This document shows, piece after piece, positions 55,118 to 63,600 of a DNA stretch of 64,000 nt (its first letter is position 1; each line of letters starts with the position of its first letter). The translations under genes were made by a program, and so were the position numbers. The notes beneath the pieces were generated by a model, which ran no database searches, had not been told where the DNA came from, and was given only the letters and a program-made list of their open reading frames with translations. The DNA is taken from assembly GCA_965230535.1 (NCBI GenBank), contig OZ246010.1, positions 1,116,001-1,180,000 on the forward strand, read 5' to 3'. This DNA comes from JAUILH01 sp965230535. GTDB lineage: Bacteria; Bacteroidota; Bacteroidia; Flavobacteriales_D; JAUILH01.

Positions 55118-55675
55118 GTGCGCAAGGATTCTCTGTATATGTTCTTCTTTCCTGTTATTCATCTGATATTTCTTGTCGTGCTGATAGATTCTACAGGTTT
55201 CGCTACAGATATTTCTTTGCTTCTTAGCTCTATTTGGACCTTACTTGGTTTGCTGGTGATGACCGGAATCAAAAAACTCTACCCCAGACAAGCTGAGCTG
55301 CAGAAGAATTATTCAGATATTTTAATGGTTGTTTCAGGTGCTTTACTCACCTATTTCATAAGCCATGATTTAGACTTGGGACCAGTCATTGGTGCAGGAA
55401 TGGTGGGCGTGGTTGGTTCGTTTCTACCAACTTTGTCTAAACGACACTCGGAGCACTTGAGGTTGTCCTCTTTCTCCTTGTATTGTGGTGCGTTTGTGGG
55501 CATGTCTGCCTCATTTACTTTGGAGAATTATGCTCAAATTGGACTGGCGTCACTTTTTGCGGGGGTTGTTTATGTGGTGCTTACCAGATCCTTTAATGGT
55601 ATTGGAGGGAAACACGGAACCATCGCCTTTTCAGGGGTCTTAATCTTAAAAACTTTGCTCTATGTGGTCGCTTGA
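55118..55675 (+). CDS. multi-pass membrane protein (paralogous pair, member 1)
   Basis: A 185-residue protein starting at GTG 55118 (ATG 55139 is possible). Five to six hydrophobic helices are predicted, spread along the length. Near the C-terminus: AFVGMSASFTLE, then VVYVVLTRSFNGIGGKHGT. The next gene encodes the same two motifs at matching spacing. No family recognised. It overlaps the following start by 14 bases. Function unknown; small hydrophobic pairs of this kind are often two-part transporters or permease-like complexes (general knowledge, not evidence here). Confidence 0.65.
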   Translation: MRKDSLYMFFFPVIHLIFLVVLIDSTGFATDISLLLSSIWTLLGLLVMTGIKKLYPRQAELQKNYSDILMVVSGALLTYFISHDLDLGPVIGAGMVGVVGSFLPTLSKRHSEHLRLSSFSLYCGAFVGMSASFTLENYAQIGLASLFAGVVYVVLTRSFNGIGGKHGTIAFSGVLILKTLLYVVA

Positions 55676-56075
55676 GTTTTTCATATGGTGCTTTGTTTTT
55701 AGTCTGGGCGGATTGTTGGTCACACACTTTCTAAACCACAGGTTAAATCAAGGTAGTGTGAGGGCTTCCGCATTGTCCAGCTTGATTGTAGGACTGATCT
55801 TTCATCTGATTCCTGACATGTTCGATCCCATGCTTCAGCAAAGCTTACCTCTGGTGTTTATTGGAGCCAGTTTCATTGGGATGAGCAACACTCAACATTT
55901 TAGTTCTTTTCCAAAATTTGTAATGGCTGCGCTGATCTTCAGCACACTGTACATTGGCTCCAATGAGATATTTCAGGGGTATGGTGGAAAACTGGGCCTA
56001 ATGGCAAACATATCCGTGGTTGCCGTGATAGGGCTTTTCTCAATGCTTAGCAGACGTTCCGAGAAATCAATTTGA
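55662..56075 (+). CDS. multi-pass membrane protein (paralogous pair, member 2)
   Basis: A 137-residue protein with about four to five membrane helices. It shares with the preceding gene SFIGMSNT (first gene: AFVGMSAS), then YIGSNEIFQGYGGKLGLMA (first gene: SFNGIGGKHGTIA) at the same relative positions, so it is likely a paralogue lacking the first helices. Start ATG 55662 lies 14 bases inside the first gene. Its 3' end overlaps the convergent thioredoxin-fold gene by nine bases. Confidence 0.65.
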   Translation: MWSLEFFIWCFVFSLGGLLVTHFLNHRLNQGSVRASALSSLIVGLIFHLIPDMFDPMLQQSLPLVFIGASFIGMSNTQHFSSFPKFVMAALIFSTLYIGSNEIFQGYGGKLGLMANISVVAVIGLFSMLSRRSEKSI

Positions 56076-56555
56076 CAATTGTTTGATGGCTGCTTTCAAT
56101 TCATCTGTCAAACCACCGCTATAACTCCTGAGGTACTCACCCTCACTGGTAAATAAATAAACCAGTCCTTCTTGAAATGAGATGTCTTTTTTCTTGTTCA
56201 GTTCCTGATTCACATCCATATAGATCTCGAACAACCAATCTTGTCCTTTGTATTCTGCATACTTTGGAACACGCCCCACATGCTTTTCATCATCCATACT
56301 GATGCCGAGAAGATTAAATTCTTTTTCGAGACCTTGTTCTTTTAAATAAGCTGAGAGTGAAGTCATATTCCTGCTTCCATAGACACTCCATGTTGCCCAT
56401 GTGCAAATCATAACCGGTTTGTCCAGAAGCTTATTGACCGCTTTATTTAAGTCAACGGGGGTTCCGTCAACGGACTGTAGAGTTACCTGAATACTGTCAA
56501 TGTTCTGAGCGTATGTAGCCTTTTGAAACCAACACAAACTCAAAACTATGAACAT
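56067..56555 (-). CDS. secreted thioredoxin-fold protein lacking the CXXC motif
   Basis: Start ATG 56555 (162 residues); the longer frame would overlap the M48 gene. MFIVLSLCWFQKATYAQ is a signal peptide. The fold follows TlpA/ResA: VMICTWATWSVYG at about 48-60, then LLGISMDDEKHVGRVPKYAE and EGLVYLFTSEGEYLRSYSGG. The redox site WATWCxPC reads WATWSVYG: Cys is Ser57 and Gly60, so redox activity by this route is lost. It probably binds a peptide or metal, or has a structural role. It is the last gene of a four-gene leftward operon, four bases after the M48 gene. Confidence 0.75.
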   Translation of the reverse strand: MFIVLSLCWFQKATYAQNIDSIQVTLQSVDGTPVDLNKAVNKLLDKPVMICTWATWSVYGSRNMTSLSAYLKEQGLEKEFNLLGISMDDEKHVGRVPKYAEYKGQDWLFEIYMDVNQELNKKKDISFQEGLVYLFTSEGEYLRSYSGGLTDELKAAIKQLSN

Positions 56556-56559
56556 CCAT

Positions 56560-57351
56560 TTACTCAAGATACTTTGGAATCTCTGGTAAGAATTCTTTGA
56601 TGTCAGCAATCCTTTGATCGTCACTTGGGTGTGTGCTTACCAATACCGGAGGCTTTTCTCCTCCTAACTTGCTCATTTTTGCCCAGAAATCGATTGCTTT
56701 TGCAGGTGGATATCCAGCCAACGCCATGAAAACCAAACCTAGTTTGTCGGCCTCACTTTCGTTGTTACGACTATACTTCAACATCCCTAAGGTAGTAACC
56801 AATCCGTACGATTGAAGGAAAACATTTGTCTTACCTTCTTCTGTTTGACCACCTCCAAGAATGGCACCTCCAACATTCACTGCCAAAGCCTTACTCATTC
56901 TCTCGTTTCCATGACGGGCAATGGCATGTGCAATTTCATGTCCCATTACTGTAGCCAGTAAAGTGTCATCCGTAGCCAATTTCAGAAGTTCAGTATAAAC
57001 TACTACCTTACCTCCTGGCATACACCAGGCATTTACGATAGGTTCATCAACTACTTCAAATTGCCATTGAAATCCTTCAACTCTCTTCTCAGCATTGTTC
57101 TTCTTCAAAAACGCTTCAACGTTATTCTTAATTTTCTCTCCAACGCGTCTTACTTGCTTTACTCTTGGGTCGGATGCAGGTAACGGAGGGTGCTCATTCA
57201 AGAACTTGCTATATTCAATGTTAGCCATTTCTATCATTTCGCTCTCCGGTCTTAAATTAAGCTGCTTTCTTTTGGTGATAGGCACTCTGTTACAGCCGAT
57301 CGTCGCCAAAGTAATCAAGCTCAATAAAAGTATACTCTTCATCTTTCTCAT
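56560..57351 (-). CDS. M48-family zinc metallopeptidase lipoprotein
   Basis: Start ATG 57351 (263 residues), although ATG 57342 is also possible. The signal ends in a lipobox ATIGC with Cys20, so the product is lipid-anchored. The active site is HEIAH (His138, Glu139, His142), and NNESEADKLG gives the third ligand Glu. The layout resembles YcaL/LoiP/BepA-like periplasmic M48 proteases, which clear misfolded outer-membrane proteins. It starts two bases after clpS in an operon with a giant envelope protein, which suggests envelope quality control (inference). Confidence 0.9.
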   Translation of the reverse strand: MRKMKSILLLSLITLATIGCNRVPITKRKQLNLRPESEMIEMANIEYSKFLNEHPPLPASDPRVKQVRRVGEKIKNNVEAFLKKNNAEKRVEGFQWQFEVVDEPIVNAWCMPGGKVVVYTELLKLATDDTLLATVMGHEIAHAIARHGNERMSKALAVNVGGAILGGGQTEEGKTNVFLQSYGLVTTLGMLKYSRNNESEADKLGLVFMALAGYPPAKAIDFWAKMSKLGGEKPPVLVSTHPSDDQRIADIKEFLPEIPKYLE

Positions 57352-57353
57352 AA

Positions 57354-57650
57354 CTACTGAATTTCTGCATTGATTCCTCTCTCCAAAATTGCGGTACAAA
57401 GAGGTTCTAGTTTTTCATATTCTCCTTCTTTAACGGAGCACTTCCCTTTATAATGAATGATATGTGTGCACTGTTCTGCCTGAATCTGATCATGCTTACA
57501 CACCTTAACAAGGGTTTCAATTACATGGTCGAAAGTATTGACATCATCGTTGAATACAACAAGGTGTTTTCCATCTACCAATTTTTCAAGTACAGCAACG
57601 TCTTCCAATTCCTGAACATCTGTACTATTTGAAAAGAAGTTATTTTTCAT
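57354..57650 (-). CDS. clpS: ATP-dependent Clp protease adaptor ClpS
   Basis: Start ATG 57650 (98 residues), which overlaps the stop of the giant gene by 11 bases; the extra eight codons of the longer frame are unlikely. HLVVFNDDVNTFDHVIETLVKVCKHD is the family's binding pocket strand and helix, with the conserved NDD and ALxxIH-like helix (CTHIIHYKGKC). ClpS delivers N-degron proteins to ClpAP in the cytoplasm. It stands between two envelope genes, an unusual neighbourhood but a common Bacteroidota arrangement cannot be excluded. Confidence 0.92.
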   Translation of the reverse strand: MKNNFFSNSTDVQELEDVAVLEKLVDGKHLVVFNDDVNTFDHVIETLVKVCKHDQIQAEQCTHIIHYKGKCSVKEGEYEKLEPLCTAILERGINAEIQ

Positions 57651-60600
57651 TTGTTCTGGTTTTAGCGTCCTCAAGATCTATTTCTTCAAATCCATACAAG
57701 GCAATGATCTTTGTTTCCTCTATGCCCTGGTTATCGAAATAGTCTTTACTCTGCAAAGCTTCTGCAAATGTACTAAAGGCTATGTAATAAACGGTTTCAA
57801 AATTTTCATTTTCTTCAGACACCCAGTCTTTTCCTGATGTTAACAGTATTTGAGAGAAGGACTGTGGTGCTTCATTTTCGTATACTCCTAAGATCAATCT
57901 GTATTCCAAACCTTCTACCGGAGTTGGGTTATTAGATTCCGGTTCCACATCAGGATCAGTTGGATTTGGGTCGGGATCAGAAGGTGCCGGGTCAGGGTCT
58001 GAGGGTGCCGGATCCGGATCTGTTGTTCCCGGATCGGTATCATCAATATCTTCATCTCTATTGATCTCAACATCTTCTCCCATTCTTAGTTTTTGAGCAT
58101 CATCCAAAGAAATCTCGTTGAAACCATATTTCGCTCTGATTTCCGCTCCTTCGATTCCTTGAGACTTAAAGAACTCAAGGTCTTCCTGAATGGTCTTATA
58201 GTTTTCTTTGGAATTGCTTTGGTACAAAGTTCCCGTCTCCGTTTCATCAGAAGTGACCTTATCCTGATTGGTCAAAATAATCACTGAGAAATCGGAAGGT
58301 GCCTCTCCTTCAAATTCACCGAGCCATACATAGTATGATAAGCCTTCTATTTCAACCTCATCGAAATCTACCGGATCAATGTTGGCAGCACTGTTCTCTT
58401 CTGTCCACTCGAATACCGCATCTCCTTTCTCATTAATGAGTTGTTGCGCTTTAGCATTGGTGATTCTCTCTCCATTATAGTAGGCAGTTATGAAGGCATC
58501 CGGAACTGGTCCGTTTCTAATTTCATCTCGTCGTGGTGCAGCTTCTGCCACAGACTTAAATACACCTGTTGAGTATTTAAACAGCTGGTTAACCTTAAAT
58601 ACTACAAGCGGTTCAACCGGAATGATGCCATCCTGAATTGGCTTGGAGTATGCACCTACCTGAACAGTAAAGTATAATCCTGGGATGCCTGCTCCCGGGA
58701 TAGCCTCTGCCGCTCCCGCTGTGTTGTTAATCTGATCTATCAGGTCTTTGCTCTCTGGAGATTCCTGATAAACAACCTTGTTACCATCGTTTCCTTCGAA
58801 CACCTGGCTACCAGTTTGATTGCCCGTCTGGTTGCCAGTTTGATTGCCTGTCTGATTACCGGTTTGATTACCCGTCTGGTTGCCGGTTTGATTGCCCGTC
58901 TGGTTGCCAGTTTGATTACCCGTCTGGTTGCCAGTTTGATTGCCTGTCTGGTTACCAGTTTGATTGCCACCAGCGATATCAACACCACTTGTAATAGGTG
59001 GATTTTCTCTTTCGTAAGCTCTGGCCTGAGCCAAATTCACTCGTTTGCCATCAATATATGCGACCACGAAGGCATCATCATATCCACCAAAACCTCTAAT
59101 CGTGGTTTTGGCTTCATTGGCCGTATTGTAATCGCCGAAATATCCAACCATATAACGTTTCAGGTCTCCTCTGATCGTCTCACCGGAAATAGGCGTGAAT
59201 TGTTTGAATAAATCCTGAGGAATTGGTCTGGCGTATGCACCCACCTGAACTTTATATACCAAACCTTTAGGGTTATCTACGTCCATTGGAATTGGCTTGT
59301 CTTCATTATAAAGAGACTCGTTTGTGGTAGCAAAAATATTCGTATTCAGGCTGTCGGGTACAGTAAAGTCTTCATCCGTTGGATCGAGAATATTCACCGG
59401 AGTCATAATTGGTGATGCCATGTTATCTCCATGCGTACCAGTTAGATCTCTAAATCTCTCACCCTTGTTGTCTGGCAACTCATCTCTGTATTTAATCAGA
59501 TCGTCAAAGCTGATTTTGTAGCCTCTCTCCTTCTCTTCGGTGTCGGCTTTTGCTTCATCCAACTGATTATTGATGTCATTAATCTCTCCCTGAATACCTG
59601 CGATTCTCTGGTTATAAGAATCCTGTTCATCTTCTGGAGCCGTAGCTGCTTCCGACTGTACATCCAGTAATTCCTGCTCTTTTCTTCTTAACTGATCCTC
59701 AAGTTCATTTTTATTTTCAATGGCCTCATCATAGGATTGTTTCTTCTCTTTGTTTTCCTGAAGCAGACCAAAATAGATTTGATAATCCTCATCTCTTCGA
59801 ATGGCGTCTTCGTCTCCGGGAGACATATCTTTAGGTGCATCTGCAATTTTCTTTTCCTCAAGTGCTTTGTTCTCGGCTTCAGCCACATCATCACCTTTTT
59901 TCTTGGTTCTGGCAGCTTTGTTTCTCAAGTCATCAGCTTCTCTCTCCAGGTCTTCTGCTTGTTGATTCAGAGCATTTCTATCCTTCTTCTTGGCGCCTTC
60001 TGCCTTAGTTCTTAGAGCAGCAGCTTCATTTTCTTTTTGAGTGGCCTGGTTGTTATATTCATCTGCCTTGTCATACATCTGACCCGATTTTCTTTCTTTA
60101 GGATCGGCAGAAATATTTGCGACATCCAATCCAACTTTAGGATCAGTGATACTTCCCGGTTCGTAGAACTCATCAGACATTTCTGAGAACATATCGTGTG
60201 CCTGATTTTTCTTATCAATGGCGTCATTTTCTTTTTTGACTGCCGATTTGATTAAATCGTTTTTCTTGGAATTGTCTTTCTCTCCATTCGCCTCAGTTCT
60301 TAGTTCTTTTGCATCATTAAAGAGTTGATCTGCCTCATCATCCAGGTCTTTAGCTTTTTTGTAATCCGGGTTAGAGTCATCATTAAAACCATTGGCTGCA
60401 ACCGTATTTTGAACGGCATCTGTTTTCTCATCCTGGTTCTTGAACTGAGCCGCATTGGAATCTCCCAGCTTCTGACCGACCTTGATTTCTTCTTTGTTCT
60501 TTTTATCCTGAAGCTTATCTATTTTCTTATCCAGAGCAGCCTTTTCCTTATCGTTATCGGTTGCTTCCTTTTGATTATTGAGATCGTCTATAGCCGAATT

Positions 60601-63600
60601 ATACGTATTGATTTTATCGCGTCCTTTTTTGGTGTCATTGTATGCATCCAAAGCACCTTTGTCTGTGTAATTTACTTTGGTATCAGTATAATCCGGTTGT
60701 GCCTGAACAATGACTTTCTGGTTGATAGAAATGTCGGTTAAGCGGTCGTTCTTCAATTCTTCTAACTGAGCAATTTTGTCGTTACCCGCTTCTTCTTCAA
60801 TGTCACCAGACTTAATTCCTTTGTTGGTAGCGTCAATTTCATCATCAATTTTGGCAATGATTTCTTCGTTTAGCTGATTTTGCTTGCGCGCTTTATCTTC
60901 TTCAGATTCACCACTGCTATTAATGTCATCCTTTCTCTTTGAGAAGTCGCTTAACAAGTCATCAAATGAAATTTTACCAGCTCGGTCCGGTGCAGAAGCT
61001 ATATCCTGTAGACCAGCATTCTCTGAAACCAGTTCATCATTCAACCTTTCTATTTCATTTAACCCGTTGTAATACTCATCGTCACTAATCTCACCATTGT
61101 TGTGCGCTTCTTCCAGCTCATCTTTTTTCGTTTCCAGCTTGGCGATCATGTCATTGTTACTTGCCATGATTTGTTCTGCCTTTTCTGCTTCACTAAGGTC
61201 AGGATTGTTATTGATGTCCGATTTATTTGATGAGAAGTCAGGATCCAGAGCATCAAAACTGATCTTTCCTCCCGGTGTTGTTGAACTCGCTATATCCTGA
61301 TAAGTCTGGTTCTCGGATTCTATTCCCGTTTTAATATCGTCCAACTTGTCGACAGCACTTTGGTAATCATTCTCGGAAATATTTCCCTGATCTCGTTCCT
61401 CAGCCAATTCGTTTTTCTTGTCTTCAATTTTCCCAAGCAGAGTATTGTTTTCCTCTATCTTTCGTTGCGCTTTTTGGCCGGGAGTCAGGTCTGGATTGTT
61501 ATCAATCTCGTCCATGGTGGTACTATGATTTGGATCGATTTCTGCCAGATTGATGTTGTCCAGATTAAACGTAGTCGGTGCTGAAGATTCAATGATCTCA
61601 TCGTTCGCAGCTATGTCGCTTTTCAAGTCAGATTCAATCTCATCTAATTTGCCCAGACGCTCATCGGCAGTTGCCTGATCAATATCTCCATTATCAAGAG
61701 CTTCCTGCGTTTCTCTTTTAGCCTCATCAACCTTGCCCAGTAAGTCATTATTCAACCTATTCTTACGCTTAGCCTTGTCTTCAGGTGTGCCTTCAGAGTT
61801 GTCTATAGCACTGATCTCATCCGTGAAATTAGGCGCTAAATCATTGATCGACACATCAGGCGTCAATCCAACTCCCACTGGCGGATTAGAATCGTTGGCC
61901 GCGATGAGCTGTTTGTTTTCATCAATTTTATTCTGCGTGTCATTTTTAAACTCGGTCAGGGCCGTTTTTTGCTGATCTCCTTCGGCTTGAGTCAACTCTC
62001 CACTATCAACCTTGTCATCAATAGAGTTGATCTCATCGTCAATTTTATTGATCAAATCCTCATTGATTTTATTCTCCTCTTTAGCTCGATCGACAGGATT
62101 TGTCACATCATCAAGCGCAGAGATTTGGTTCTGATAGTCGGGCAACAGATCGTTTGGATTGATGTCATTCTGTCCTGGCCCTGGTCCTTCATCCAAGATC
62201 TTCTGATTTGAAGCAATGTCGTCCTCCTTCTGGTTTTTAAGGGTCGTAAGGCCATCAATCTGTGTTTGAATGTCTGCCTTCTTCCCTGGGTCGGTTTCAG
62301 CGTTGTATTGATCTTGAAGATCAGCAATATCCTTGTCTAATTGGTTTACCCAGTTCTTATCGTTTTCAATCTGATCCTGCAGGCCTGCTCTTTTATCCGG
62401 ATTGTTTTTGAAGGTGTCGTTGTTGTTTTTGTACTGATCGTACTTAGGATCGTTGATAGTACTTGCGTACACAGGATCCTGAGCTTTCACTTCATTTAAC
62501 TGATCCTGAGTAGATGTAAAGGTTTGGTCAATATCGGAGCCGGTTTGGAGTTTGTCATTCAAACTTTTCAACTCCTGCTCACTTACAGGTCCACCAGCCA
62601 CTAAGTCGTAGTTTCCGGCAGCCACATCCCAGGCATTTTGCGCCTGATTAGTAGCACGTTCGTCTTCAATTAACTTATCTGACAAGTCTTTAACCGTATT
62701 CTGGGCATCCGCTAACTCATCTTTTTTATTGGCAATGTCGTTCTCAATTCCAGGCTTATCCTTCTTTTTGGCGTTGGTCAGTTTATCTTCTAACTCTGCA
62801 ATCTCATCTTTCAGCTCTTTTACAAGCTCTTTATTTGCTGCCAGTTGTTTCCTTGTTTTATCTGCAGTAGCTTTCTTATCATTGTAATCCTGCTCCAGTC
62901 TTTCGATTTCTTCAGAGTTGTCGCTGCCACCCTGTCTGTCCATAACTCCCTTAATGAAATCCTGCTGTTCCTTAAGTTTCGTAATGGCATCTTCTAAATT
63001 GTTGCCATCAAGGGCGTCTTTAATTCCAGAAGCAAATTCCTTAGATGTTTGATAATCCTCGTTCACCTGCTTTTCTTCATCTTCAAGCTTCTTGCCTACG
63101 CCATGTGCCAATCTGGCTTTATCAAGATAATTTCTGGAATCTTCTATGTGCTGATTGGCCTGCTCAATGTACCTTCTTCGATCATCAGCGTTGGTTGCAT
63201 TTTTGGCTTTTTCAATGGCTTCTTTGGCTTTTTCATCTTCCTTTTTAGCCTTTTTGAAATTGTCATTAGCTACAGAAAAGGCAGCATCCTTTTTGTCTCC
63301 AATTTCTTCGAGTTGATTTTTAAGATCTTCAGCATCTTTTTCAGCAGAGGCAATGATTTCCTCATTTGTCATATCAGTAACCGGAGGTGTTGTATCCTCA
63401 GGGAATTGATCTGCATTGACATCCAGCTTAGCCCGTTCATTAACGATCTGACTTAAGATTGTTTCGGAGTCAGGCACATCCTCTCCATATCTTGTATCGA
63501 TCTTAATGGTTTCTTTTCCGGCCTCTGCCATAAGGGAAATTTCCTGAGGCACCACCATCATTTGATCGTTATAAGGCAATTCCACAACTCCCTGATGCGT

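Noticed and set aside
58813..58968. CRISPR-like array
   Set aside because: The units are 12 bases with no spacers, and they lie inside a coding frame.
58816..59211. A 131-codon rightward open frame opposite the GNQT minisatellite
   Set aside because: Its repetitive LVASLIA-type product is only the reverse reading of the 12-base repeat.
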